Notes under the pieces: generated by a model | Database searches by the model: none | What the model was told of the DNA's origin: nothing | The model's input: the letters and a program-made list of their open reading frames with translations, nothing else | In this document: piece after piece, positions 32,601-44,116 of the stretch | How positions within the stretch are numbered: position 1 is the stretch's first letter | How the letters are laid out: every line of letters begins with the position of its first letter | Source of the DNA: Elymus sibiricus | Taxonomy: Eukaryota; Streptophyta; Magnoliopsida; Poales; Poaceae | Direction of reading: 5' to 3' | NCBI GenBank assembly: GCA_039707655.1 | Contig: CM077664.1 | Coordinates: 201,866,195 to 201,930,194, forward strand | DNA length: 64,000 nt | Program-made: the position numbers and the translations under genes

Positions 32601-35600
32601 ATGCTACTGAAAATCATTATGAGAGAGGATCATATGCTTGTAGGTGTTGCAATAATATCAAGTTTCCCCTCTATGTGTTGAAAGTTTTGAAGTTATACTT
32701 GTTTTGCCTTCCTATGCTAGTTGATTCTTGCTCACATAAATTATTTGCTCTGAAAATCCCTATGCATAGGAAGTGGGTTAGGCTTAAATGTGCTTGCCAT
32801 ATGTTTCATGATGCTCTCTTTATGTTTCAATTCTTCATTTTTTTTATGTGAGCATCAATGAAATCATCATGCCTAGCTAAAATGCATTAAAGAAAAGCGC
32901 TTGTTGGGAAACAACCCAATATTTATACCTACTGTTTTTGTGTGTCCACATGATTAAGCTACTGTAGTAATCATGTTTTATATGTTTTCTTTCAATAATG
33001 TGCCAAGTAAAGCCTTTGGGATAGCATGGATACTTGTTGATTTGATTATGTGCAAAAACAGAAACTTTTACGTCCAGTGCTGGAATTTCTATTCTGTACA
33101 GGAGCGTGAGAAAATTCTGAAATTTTTACACAGTATTGGTTTACAACTTTTTTACGTTTTCCTAATTTTTCAGAATTTCTGGAGGTACATAAGTATGCCT
33201 TTTAATTCGCTCACTACATGTTGTTCTGTTTTTGACATATTCTGTTTTCAATGCATAGTTTGCTTGTTTTAGTGTTTCCATAGCTTATATTGAGTAATAT
33301 AAATTGTGGAAATGATAGAATACAGCAGGTATTACGTGATAAAAATTATGAATCTTGTCTTGACAGTACCAAAGTGAATGATTTATTTTCATACTAACCT
33401 ATCTCACAAGTTCCGTTAAGTTTTATGTGATTGAAGTTTTCAAGTTTTGGGTGAGATAACGATATGAGGAGAATAAGGAGCGGCAAGACCCTAAGCTTGG
33501 GGATGCCCAAGGCACCCCAAGGTAATAATAAAGTAATACTCAAGCGTCTAAGCTTGGGGATGCCCCGGAAGGCATCCCCTCTTTCGTCTTCAACAATATC
33601 GGTAACCTCACTTGGGACTATATTTTTATTCGTCACATGATATGTGTTTTGCTTGGAGCGTCATTTTATTTTATTTGGATTTGTTTTCTGTTATCAATAA
33701 TCATGTTTTGTATCTTTTAGTTCAATAAAATGCCAATTATAGCCTTTACCATGCTCGTTTTGCAAGTTTATGTGTTGCTGTTTAAAAACAGAAAGTTTTT
33801 TGTTATGTCCTGAATATTTGTGAATTGTCAGAACAAGATAAAAATCTGAAATTTTTACACAGGAAGAATGCATGAGTTCTATATCACATGGTAATTTTTT
33901 AGAATTTTTGGAGTTAGGTAAGTATGAATTTTTATTCCCCCTTTACAGACTGTTCTGTTTTGGCAGATTGCTGTTATAGTTGCATTGTTTGCATATGTTT
34001 GCCTATTTAGTGCTTCTATTTGTGGATAGGAGTATTAAATATGTGGAGGCATTTAGTATGCAATGTTTAATTATAATTTTAGTGATTTGTTACAGTAGAT
34101 AATGTTAAGGTTTTGAGTTGATTTATACTAACTTATCTCACGAGTTCTTGTTGAGTTTTGTGTGGATGAAGTTTTTAAGATTTAGGGAAACCATGATATG
34201 AGAGGAATTAAGGAGACACAAGAGCTCAAGCTTGGGGATGCCCAAGGCTCCCCAAGTTAACATTCCAAGAAGTCTCAAGCAACTAAGCTTGGGGATGCCC
34301 CGGTAGGCATCCCACCTTTCTTCATCAACAACTATCGGTTAGCCTAAGTTTTTACTTGTTCACATGATATGTGCTATTCTTGGAGTGTCCTTTTCTTTTC
34401 ATTTTGTTTGCTGTTTTAATAAAATTATCAGATATGAAAGTTTTAAATGAGAGAGAGTCCTCACATAGCTACTTAATTGTTTAACTACTCTTTGTTCTTC
34501 ACTTATATCTTTTGGAGTAGTTTGTCATTTGCTCTCGTGCTTCATTTATATCCCAAGAGTAAATTGTTGAATGAATTGAATGTCATAAATCTGAAATTAT
34601 ATATGTTCCATATGCTTAGTAATATTTCACATTGGGTTTATAAAGTAAAATCTATTGAAATTTGACAATCACAATATTGGTCATACAAGCAATTCATGAA
34701 TGATTAGTATATGGAAGAGAAATATCACATACAAATATATTATCTTGGACATCTTTTATGATTGTGAGTACCCATTAATTATTTTCAAACTTGAGCAAAT
34801 TAGTTGAAGTTGGACAAAGAAGACAACGTAATGAGTTATGTTTGGGTATATTTGCATAGAAGTTATATTTTTATGGATCCTCCAACATGTGGTGCTTGTT
34901 TAGAATCTTTTGCTAGCCAAAATTTCTGTACTAAGCGGGAATACTGCTTGTGCATCCAAAATCCTTGAGCCAAGTTTCTTCCATGAGTGTCCACCATACC
35001 TACCTATATACGGTATTACTCTGTTGTTCCAAGTAAATTTGCATGTGCCACCTCTAATCATTCAAATAAGCATCTGTTTTGTGTGCCCGTACCGCTCATG
35101 AAGTGGCAAGGGGTGGTCAATATCTTCCATGTTAAGCGGGTTATTCTCATGATGGGTGTTTATTCACTTGTCATTACACGAGAGAGGGCGGTAATTGGGA
35201 TGCCCAGTCCCGCAAAACAAAAATATATAATTAAACAAACTCCCCCGGAAAGTTGATTGTATGGAGGGCACCCGAGGATTCGGCTAGCCATGGCTTGTGT
35301 TTGAATGGTTGAGGGGGAGTAAACTTTACCTTTCCGCTTGGGAACCGCCTATAATGTGTTTAGCATGGAAGATATTGAGAATCCTCGGTCGTGACGTTGA
35401 CAGGAAAAGTACACCTCTCAAAATGTATTCATCTCTGATTTAAGCTTTGAGCTCTGGCACCTCTGCAAATCCCTGCTTCCCTCTGCGAAGGGGCATTCTA
35501 TTTACTTTTATGCTATTTACTTTCATGTTATTTATTTTTGTTGAGTCAACTTCTTATTCCAACCTATTCTCTAGTTGGCAAGCATCATGTGGTGGGGATA

Positions 35601-38600
35601 GATCCAGTCACATATATCCATTCAAATATATTTGATCATGATTTATTATTGTTGATAATTATCTCTATGATAAATGAGTTGGGAGGCGAAACATCAAGCT
35701 CCTATCTTTCTTTGTGTTCGATGGATGCTATTTGTTCTAAAAATATGCTTTGAGTATTAGCAATCATAGAAGACTATATGATAATTGAGTATGTGGAGCT
35801 CTTACTTAGACTTTGTTGAAAATGAGATGCATTGAAATTGTTTGGTGACTAAGAACATAGCTTGTTAAGTTTCAAGAGAATGTATTGTTTAAACCATAAC
35901 ATGTGAATTGATTGCTACTTTATCATGATAAGTTTTATGAGAAAGGGTTGTTGTTATGATGCTAGGAAAAGTGATTGCAATTATCATTGATGAAACTTAT
36001 TCACTATGCTAGCATTCACACTTCATAAATTATTTCTTTTATCATTTACCTACTCGAGGACGAGCAGGCATTAAGCTTGGGGATGCTGATACGTCTCCAA
36101 CGTATCTATAATTTATGAAGTATTCATGCCCCGTTTATAACAATTTTATATGGTTTTGGTATGATTTGATTAGAACTAACCCGGACTGACGCTGTTTTCT
36201 GCAGAACTACCGTGGTGTTGTTTTTTTGTGCAGAAATAAAAGTTCTCAGAATCGGACGAAACTTTTTGACGATTTTTTTTGGACCAAAAGAGACCCCCGA
36301 AGCTTCATGGAAGGACCAGAAGAGCCACGAGGAGGCCACAAGGCAACACGGCACGCCCTGGGGGGGTCGTGTGTTGTTGCCTTGTGGGCCCCTCGTAACT
36401 CCTTTTCGCGTGATTCCAACGCTGAAAAATCCTATAAATAGAGAAACGCCCAGAAATTAACCTGGAACTTCGACGCCGCCGCCGCAAGCCTCTGTACCGA
36501 AGAAAACCCATCTGGAGCCCTGTTTCGGCACCCTGCCGGAGGGGGAAATCATCACCGGAGGCCATCTTCATCATCCCGGCGGTCTCCATGACGAGGAGGG
36601 AGTAGTTCACCCTCGGGGCCGAGGGTATGTACTAGTAGCTATGTGTTTGATCTCTCTCTCTCGTGTTCTTGATTGGGCACGATCTTGATGTACCACGAGC
36701 TTTGTTAATATAGTTGGATCATATGGTGTTTCTTCCCTCTCTATCTTCTTGCGATGAATTGAGTCTTTCCCTTTGAGGTTTCGTTATTGTCGGATTGAAT
36801 ATTTCGGATTTGAGAACACTTGATGTATGTCTTGCATGTGGATACCCATGGTGACAATGGGGTATTCTATTGAGTCACTTGATGTATGTTTTGGTGATCA
36901 ACTCACGGATTCCCGTGACCTTGGGGTATCTAGGCATAGGGGTTGATTGCACGTTTTCATCTTCTTTTCTCCGATAGAAACTTTGGGGTACTCTTTGAAG
37001 TTCTTTGTGTGGATTGAATATTATGAATCTGAAATTGTTTGATGCATATTGAATAATCAACTCACGGATACTTGTGATGACATTGGAGTATCTAAGTGAC
37101 ATTAGAGTTGGTTGATGCGTATCATATGGTGTTATTTTAGTACGAACTCTAGGGCTGTTTGTGACACTTATAGGGATGGCTCAATAGATTGATCAGAAAG
37201 GATAACTTTGAGGTGGTTTCGTACCCTAGAACAATTTCATCTTATGTTCTCCGCTAATAGAAACTTTGGAGTGATTCTTTATCGCATGTTGAGGGATTGT
37301 TATATGATTCAATTATGTTAGCACCGTTGAGAGATTGCACTAGTGAAAGTATGAACCCTAGGCCTTGTTTTCAAGCATTGCAATACCGTTTGTGCTCCGT
37401 TTTATCACTTGCTACCTTGCTGTTTTTATATTTTCAGATTACAAAAACCTATATCTACTATCCATACTACACTTGTATCACCATCTCTTCGCCGAACTAG
37501 TGCACCTATACAATTTACCATTGTATTGAGTGTGTTGGGGACACAAGAGATTTCTTGTATTTGATTGCAGGGTTGTTTGAGCGAGACCATTTTCATCCTA
37601 CGCCTCCCACGGATTGATAAACCTTAGGTCATCCACGTGAGGGAAATTTGCTACTGTCCTACAAAACTCTGCACTTGGAGGCCCAACAACGTCTACAAGA
37701 ATAAAAGTTGCGTAGTACACATCACTAGCACTGCTCCTCAACCCATCAAGTGAAACAACATGCCACTCATAATTCCAAAGCTTAGTTGTTCAAATACGAA
37801 TCTGATATGATGCTGATATTACTAAAACAGAGAACGTTTAATTGGTCAGCTAATGTTCCTACATTAGTTTCGAAAAGCATGTGCGCCACATATGGAGAGA
37901 CAGCAGGGAATTGCATATCTTTATGCGCTCTGGTATGGGTGGGCAACACACATTGTATTATCCAAAATCTGCTTGCTCTTCTTTAACATGTTCCTCTTCT
38001 GTTCTTCTTAATAAGTATAGTAGTACAGTATGTTCCTTGTCGGGAACTGGAGCAGGGACATTTGCAGTCGACATGTATATTGGGTCGCTTCTGATGGATG
38101 CTTTCAACTATTCTAGTTGGTCTGCCATAATATCCAGGAAATGCTGGGAGCTGTGTCGCCTTTGAGAGTCTAGACTGGTAGTAACAGTATTGCGCCTTCA
38201 GTTGAATAGAGCTGCCCCCGTAGGGGATCCAAAGTGTTTCCAGTCGTACCGGCAATACAAGCCCATATGTTCTAGCTAGTTCCACTTTCCCGATTTCACT
38301 CGTGATGCTTAGGGTTTTCCCCTTTTATCTACACTACAATGATCTACGTAGGTGCTTTGTGTCGTACTAGCAGCACTCCACCCTTCAAGCTAAACAACAC
38401 ACCACTCATAATTCCAAAGCTTAGTTGTTCAAATACAAATGTGATATGATACTGATATTAGTTAACAGACACACATTTAATTGGCCAGCTAATGCTCCCA
38501 CTTGAGTTTCCAAATGCATGTGGCAACATATAGAGAGACAACAGGGAATTGCATTTCTTTGTCACTTGTTTACTGTACTATCTTGTCCATACCAAATCTT

Positions 38601-41600
38601 AGTTGTTAGTTGAAAGCAAACATTAGTTGCTAAGTAGCCTTTGTGCAGTTTGCAGCTTCAGATCTGCCATGCCACGGTCAACACTATACTCATCATGCTT
38701 AGGGTTTCCCCCTTTTATGATCACTACAATCAGCCTACGTGATTCGTGTCGTAAGAGCACTGCTCCACCCATCAAGCTAAACAAGCTTAGTTGTACAAAT
38801 TCGAATCTGATATGATGCTGATATTAGTAAGACAGAGACATGTTTAATTGGTCAGCTAAATGTTCAGTTAAATGTTCCTACTTTAGTTTCAAAACGCATG
38901 TGAGCCACATATAGAGAGACAGGAAGGAAGAGTATTTCTCTGTGCGCTCTGGTTCATCATGGGTGGGCAACACACATTATATTGTCCAAAATCTGCTTGC
39001 TCTTCTTTAACATGTTCCTCTTCTGTTCTTCTTAATAAGTATAGTAGTCAGTATGTTCCTTGTCAGGAACTGGAGCAGGGACATTTGCAGTCGACAGGTA
39101 TATTGGGTCGCTTCTGATGGATGCTTTCAACTATTCTAGTTGGTCTGCCATAATATCCAGGAAATGTTGGGTGCTGTGTCGCCTTTGAGAGTCTAGACTG
39201 ATAGTAACAGTATTGCGCCTTCAGTTGAATAGAGCTGCCCCTGTAGGGGATCCGAAGCATTTCCAACCGTACCGGCAATACAAGCCCATATGTTCCAGCT
39301 AGTTCCACTTTCCCGATTTTACTCATGATGCTTAGGGTTTTCCCCTTTTATCTACACTACTATGATCTGCGTAGGTGCTTTGTGTCGTACTAGCAGCATT
39401 CCACCCTTCAAGCTAAACACCCTCATAATTCCAAAGCTTAGTTGTTCAAATACGAATGTGATATGATACTGATATTAGTTAACAGACACACATTTAATTG
39501 GTCAGCTAATGCTCCCACTTGAGTTTCCAAATGCATGTGGCAACATATAGAGAGACAACAGGGAATTGCATTTCTTTGTCACTTGTTTACTGTACTATCT
39601 TGTCCATACCAAATCTTAGTTGTTAGTTGAAAGCAAACATCGGTTGCTAAGTAGCCTTTGTGCGGTTTGCAGCTTCAGATCTGCCATGCCACGGTCAACA
39701 CTATACTCATCATGCTTAGGGTTTCCCCCTTTTATGATCACTACGATCAGCCTACGTGATTCGTGTCGTAAGAGCACTGCTCCACCCATCAAGATAAACA
39801 AGCTTAGTTGTACAAATTCGAATCTGATATGATGCTGATATTAGTAAGACAGAGACATGTTTAATTGGTCAGCTAAATGTTCCTACTTTAGTTTCGAAAT
39901 GCATGTGAGCCACATATAGAGAGACAGAAAGGAATAATATTTCTCTGTGCGCTCTGGTTCATAATGGGTGGGAAACAGACATTGTATAGAAAGACTTGTA
40001 ATATCTACAATCTGCTTGCTCTTCTGCTCTTCTTTAACATGATCCTCTTCTCTTGTTCTTTAATAAGTACAGTATGTTCCTTCTTTGGGAAGAGGAGCAG
40101 AGACATTTGCGGTCGACAGGTCAGGTCGAGTTGTTCTTCCTTAGTATATTTTGAAGCTGTCATCTGCGAAGTATCATTACTTCTGGAGCTCTCAACAGGG
40201 AGCCTATATTTTGAGTAGCAGGCCACACTATACTAATGCACACACCAAATTACAGCACACATGGCATCTATCAGAAGAATTGCACATAGGGGTTTATAGG
40301 GAGGCACTATTGGATTAGCATCCCATATGCATTACAAAGATAATCTCACTTATTTTTATGTTTTCATGCATGTCAGGTATTGAACATGATCATAATGAAT
40401 ATGACAATGGGCGCACCAGAGGAATATTGCGGAACAATCCACTGGCTAACAAACTTGGCATCAAGGGATTGAGATCCTGTCTGGATGCAATGGAACACAC
40501 ACGCTCCCCATCTACAGATTCCATTGCAGAATATGATCCTAAAGACGATTCTGACCTAGATAGAGACCCAAGTCTATTTAGCTCTCCAGATGAGTCAGAG
40601 TCAGATATCCTATCTTATTCACCCATCAAGGTGCTTGCTCTAACTTGGCAAGGTTGTATTGGTCGCACGTATCTTGCATTACTTCTACTTTGTTACACCA
40701 CCATCTACTTAGTTTACACATCATATATGAGAATATGCCATGCCTATCCATTTTCTGTACCTATTCCATGTGTCATCATATTAGGTTTTTTCACTCAAAT
40801 GTTGTTCTTACGTAATAGATGTCCAAAAGGAAGAGGGTGATTGCAGATCCCGAAGGAGTACAAACAAAGTATTTGCAAAAGGCAGTGATCCATTCTCAAG
40901 GGATCATAGGATCTCACAAAAATACTGCGCACTGCATTGCTCTTGTCAGTACCTCTCCCCCTTTATCACCATACTTACACTCATTGTTGTTTGATTATGT
41001 AGCATCACTGTGCATGTTAGCTTCCTTATCCACCGTTTTCTTGAAATTATAAGATCTATATTTACTCTTACATAAATGTAGAATAATCCCAATGGTTATG
41101 AAGTTCTGGATTGCTCTTGTAATTACCTGTTGTCATGTACTCCCTCCGTATCGAATTACTTGTTGCTCAATTGGATGTATTTAGAACTAAAATAGTGCTA
41201 GATACATTCATTTCAGCGACAAGTAATTCCGTACGGAGGTAGTATTACTGTACTTACATTGACAAATAGTTGATTGTTTGGCATTACTCTGCATCTTATC
41301 TGCCCTGCCCTCCATTTTCTCCAAATTATCATATCTACATTTACTCTTACCAAAATGTTGAATAAAGCCAATGCCACTGCACAAGTTGAGGTCTACATTC
41401 CTCTTTTCAGTACCTTTTGCCTTGTAACATTGTACTTAATTGATAGCTATTTGATTATGTATCATCACTCTACATCTGAGCTTCATTATCCTCTATTTCT
41501 TCCAATATTATTAGATCTATATTTACTCTTTAACAAATGTAGAATAAAGGCAACGCTTATGAAGAAGTTTCTTTGGGGAATTTCTTGAATTATCATTCCA

Positions 41601-42523
41601 TTGACATGGAGAAGGGCTTTGTCGAGCCCATGTTAACATGTAATGTAAGTCCATCCCTCTCAAGCCTTCAAACTTTGTTCTAGTATAGATTTGGATAGGC
41701 ATCATTTCCTCCACTGCTTTTTACTTTGGTGTTTGCATCAGATTGCATGTTTGCAATAACTGCCAGTTTCAAATTGTAGTTGTAAAAACATGTTCCTTAT
41801 TCATACCATTCACATTAATCAGAACAGATGCATTGATTTTCTTTAGCCCTGCATGTATGCCTGTGTTCTAGATCTCTAATCCGGTGGTGTGGTGAAGCTG
41901 CCCATGCCTGCATCATCTCATTTGCTGCTTTGTCTTAACTGATTTTGCCGATGATACGGACAATGCCGTATTATGTTAATGCTATTTTAAATTGCATCTC
42001 TGAATTTGCCAATATAAAATGGGATGGAATTGTCACACACTGAGCATCGTTGCTTATATATTTGTGAAACTTGTTCTCTGTCGCCTTCTTTCTCTTTCAG
42101 ATTAATATCTCTCACACCAGGCAGAACTTTAGGGAAGATAGTGAGCCAAACCCATTGCTGGTACCTATCACTTATATTGCAGCGAAGAAGGTAAACAATC
42201 TTGAAGAGAGCAAGATGACCCCAAGGTTATGTCTTGATGAAGACAGTGAGTTCAAGAGACTCACCAGCAGCTGTGACACAACCTTGGTTAAGTTGCTGCC
42301 TGAATCAGTTCGACTTCTTCAGTCTCAACTTCAAGGTGAAAGACTTGGTGCAGCTCAGGTCCGACTTGAAGTACAATCTCTAACGAAGATCAAAGAGGAC
42401 ACCCGTGTGTGCTTTATAGCTACGCGGCTAGAGCTAGAGGATTTAACGTTCAGACAACTGAGGTCGCATCAGCTTGTTCAGCTGCTTGCGCTGCAGCACC
42501 GGGGTAGGACTAACGTTTCTTGA
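29632..42523 (+). CDS. Probable five-exon gene of unknown function, with one early stop
   Basis: Exons are 29632-29911, 40377-40630, 40819-40944, 41543-41644 and 42101-42523. All junctions have AG/GT sites and the phases agree throughout (1, 0, 0, 0), which is hard to get by chance. The product would be about 393 residues. The only lesion is a TAA at codon 53 (29788-29790); it may mark a pseudogene or mean the true first exon is spliced differently. Visible features are a basic tract at the end of exon 1 (TTRRRKR), an acidic Ser/Asp stretch in exon 2 (DPKDDSDLDRDPSLFSSPDE), SKRKRV in exon 3 (possible nuclear signal) and a helical, coiled-coil-like C-terminus. No family is recognised. Intron 1 is about 10.5 kb and contains the tandem array and element C. 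Confidence 0.45.
30164..31742 (+). repeat. 5' LTR of element C
   Basis: It is 1579 bp with a TATAAATA box at 30453-30460. It lacks 59 bp present in the 3' LTR near 36170-36230, and that deletion accounts for the whole length difference. Confidence 0.9.
31753..31770 (+). other. tRNA-Asp primer-binding site of element C
   Basis: TGGCGCCGTTGCCGGGGA starts 10 nt after the LTR and is identical to the site in element B. Confidence 0.88.
31868..32851 (+). pseudogene. Unknown ORF of element C, one in-frame stop
   Basis: Two frames (31868-32059 and 32081-32851) are in the same reading frame, separated by a TAA (32057-32059) and six codons. Element B has CCA at the equivalent place (M-P-S-Y-K-L-G-D), so the stop is a lesion of an otherwise continuous ~327-residue protein. 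The middle is very acidic with repeated DDY/DESGF units (SGFVRVSTLGTNDPTILE, SGFGEVMTLFNDESTILE look like internal repeats). The C-terminus has CDSYIVEFLHDATENHYERG and KIPMHRKWVRLKC, shared with element B. No known domain is recognised. The shared ORF is the only coding content of either element. Confidence 0.55.
32852..36070 (+). other. Noncoding 3' internal region of element C with duplicated module
   Basis: A module of about 720 bp that is single in element B (roughly 19200-19860) occurs twice here (about 33000-33660 and 33720-34380). Each copy runs from an AAAACAGAAA start through TTTTTACACAG and a CTCACAAGTTCC-like block to the twin hairpins, then ends at CACATGATATGTG. Beyond 34400 the sequence is AT-rich with no supported gene. 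Confidence 0.6.
33499..34313 (+). promoter_or_regulatory. Two sets of GGGGATGCC twin hairpins in element C
   Basis: Set one has hairpins at 33499-33518 and 33556-33579 (GGGGATGCC, loop CCGGAA, GGCATCCCC). Set two lies at 34234-34253 and 34291-34313. Stems match element B while loops vary (CCAGAA, CCGGAA, CCGGTA), which fits selection on the RNA fold. Confidence 0.5.
36071..36086 (+). other. Polypurine tract of element C
   Basis: TTAAGCTTGGGGATGC directly precedes the 3' LTR start at 36087. Internal copies of the AAGCTTGGGGATG core occur at about 32068, 33493, 33550, 34229 and 34286. Confidence 0.75.
36087..37724 (+). repeat. 3' LTR of element C
   Basis: It is 1638 bp with a TATAAATA box at 36433-36440. 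It keeps the 59-bp block (AACCCGGACTGACGCTG and neighbours) that the 5' LTR has lost. Confidence 0.9.
41038..41644 (+). repeat. Triplicated exon-intron unit, two copies decayed
   Basis: Three copies of a unit of about 175-182 bp each contain an intron tail (TCTATATTTACTCTT...AAATGTAG) and an exon start (AATAA-GCCAA). Copy 1 starts its exon at 41082 and is interrupted by a MITE. Copy 2 (41361) has TTG instead of the TAG acceptor. Copy 3 (41543-41644) keeps both splice sites and an open phase-0 exon. Confidence 0.6.
41140..41242. mobile_element. Stowaway-type MITE (103 bp)
   Basis: It starts CTCCCTCCGTATCGAATTAC and ends GTAATTCCGTACGGAGGTAG, with TA on both sides (41138-41139 and 41243-41244). 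It sits just after a duplicated exon start of the unknown gene. Confidence 0.85.
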
Positions 42524-42789
42524 ACTGTGTTGAGGTGTTGTTGGTTTTGTCTATTATTTTGTCGGCGCATTTTTTTGCACTGTTGGCGACCATTGATGCC
42601 CAGTGTATGTAATCTTTCCCGTCCTACAAATTGAAACCGTTCTAGGTACGGTCTGGTTGCCCTTTATTATCAATGGTGGCGAACTTTGATACCCAGTCGA
42701 TGTAATATTCCGTAATTTCATTATTGTATAGTCTAGGTTTATTCTTAGTCTTTTTTTAGGGGAGGTTTATTCTTAGTCGGTATGTTGTA
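42524..42789. other. 3' flank of the five-exon gene
   Basis: It contains two diverged copies of a block ending GATGTAAT-TTTCC (about 42583-42622 and 42672-42712). No gene is seen. Confidence 0.4.
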
Positions 42790-44116
42790 ATTTAGGCCGG
42801 TAGCTTCAACGGAGCTCAACGGCCCAATACGTTATCGGTCTGTCAGCAGTATATAAAAAGAAATTATGCTACACAAACGGGCCGGCCCGTAACTAGTTAT
42901 ATATGGGCCGGAAAGTCGGCCTATAATCATCTTGGGCCATTATTAGGCCTAAACATAAAGTAGTTTTCGGCCTTTAACAGGCCGAGTAAAACGTGGGCTG
43001 CAGCCAGAAATTTCCCTGGGTTTTTAACAGGCTGAAAATGAGATTGGGCTTGAATTGAGCCGAACAATTCATGGGCCGGAAGCAAGCCGAAACATCCGTA
43101 GGACCATGATTGGCCCAATTGCATACGGGCCGTTAACAGGCCAAAATTTATCACGGGCCTTGGTTGGCCCAATAAAATTATGGGCTGTAAGCAGGCCGGA
43201 TGCAAAGTAGGCCATAATTTGGCCCAACTATGTCACGGGACTTTAACAAGCCGTTAGTCATGTTGGGCTGAAATTTATCCATGAAGAGTACGGGCCGTTA
43301 AGAAGCCGAAAGTCACTTCGGACTAGAAATCGGCCCAGATGCAGCACGGGCCGTTAAATGGCCGAAAGTTAAACCGGGCCGAAAACGGCCCATATGCAGC
43401 AACGGCGGCTAACAGACCGAAACGAATATCGGGCCGAACTGTTAAACGGGCCTTTAACAGGCCGAAATACAAACCGGGCCTACAATGGGCCCAAAAGCAC
43501 AGTGGCCTGTTAACGGGCCAGATCTGTTGTGGGCCGTAATTTGGCCCAAAACACGATCCGATATGGGCCGTAATTTGGCCCAAACCATGGCAGGATGTTA
43601 ACGGGCCGGTCCACTAGTGTGTGACAAAATCTTGTGGGCCTTTGGCTGGGCCGGCCCATTTAGGTCAAATGGGCCACTGTTGGGCCGTGCCATGTGTCGA
43701 TGTATCATAGGCGCGTCTTGTCCATTGGACGAATGCCATCTGTACCAACGCCGAGCTGACACGTGGATCCGCTGGCGAATGAGAAATTTACACGTGGAAA
43801 ATCGCCATTGGTCAGAGCTGCTAACGGGTTATCGGATCCAAACCGGAACCCGATAGCTTAACGGCGACCCGTTACGGTGGATGCCACGTGTCGGTCACCC
43901 TTGACGAAAACACTTCCATGACGCGACATTTATCGTCATAGAAGTGGACACTTCCGTCATGATAATTTCAGTATTGTCATGGAACACTTCTACGACAGCA
44001 CATGTATGACTATCTTGATTCTGTCATAAAATTGTCACGGATGTACATGCATGACAGAAAACTTGACCTACTGTGACAAAGACATATCATCACGTAAGTG
44101 TTTTTTTTTTGTAGTG
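42790..44116. mobile_element. CACTA transposon, right terminus and subterminal repeats
   Basis: The sequence ends GTAGTG at 44116, the complement of CACTAC, preceded by CACTTACGTGATGATATGTC in reverse complement, a terminus typical of wheat CACTA elements. From 42790 to about 43680 there are more than 20 irregular copies of motifs such as TTAACAGGCCGAAA and CGGGCCG, typical subterminal transposase-binding repeats. From 43870 to 44100 it is rich in TTCCATGACG/TTGTCATG motifs. The 3-bp target duplication would begin TTA at 44117. The left end and a transposase were not found, so the element is truncated or extends beyond the window. The unknown genes to the left may be its cargo. Confidence 0.75.

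Larger units (their letters stand above)
30164..37724 (+). mobile_element. Element C: non-autonomous gypsy-like LTR retrotransposon
   Basis: LTRs are 30164-31742 and 36087-37724, starting TGATACGTCTCCAACGTATC and ending ACATCA. Flanking 5-bp sequences are CTCGC (left) and CTAGC (right), a target duplication with one mismatch. The tRNA-Asp primer site is at 31753-31770 and the polypurine tract at 36071-36086. The 4.3-kb internal region has no pol gene. It contains an ORF related to that of element B, then the B-type hairpin module in two tandem copies. It sits inside the ~1-kb tandem array. Confidence 0.9.
29964..40110. repeat. Dimeric tandem array, unit about 1.02 kb, split by element C
   Basis: Repeat blocks occupy 29964-30163 and 37725-40110. 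GTCACTTGTTTACTGTACT recurs at 29964, 38561 and 39578 (period 1017). GGAACTGGAGCAGGGACATT recurs at 38043 and 39066 (period 1023), with a degenerate copy near 40093. Inside each unit the TTCGAATCTGATATGATGCT-type block occurs twice, at alternating distances of about 640 and 375 bp, so the unit is itself a diverged dimer. It lies wholly within intron 1 of the gene above. Confidence 0.75.

Noticed and set aside
42927..43583. Minus-strand frames in the GGCC repeat region
   Set aside because: They arise from the CACTA subterminal repeats, which are periodic and GC-biased; no protein family fits.
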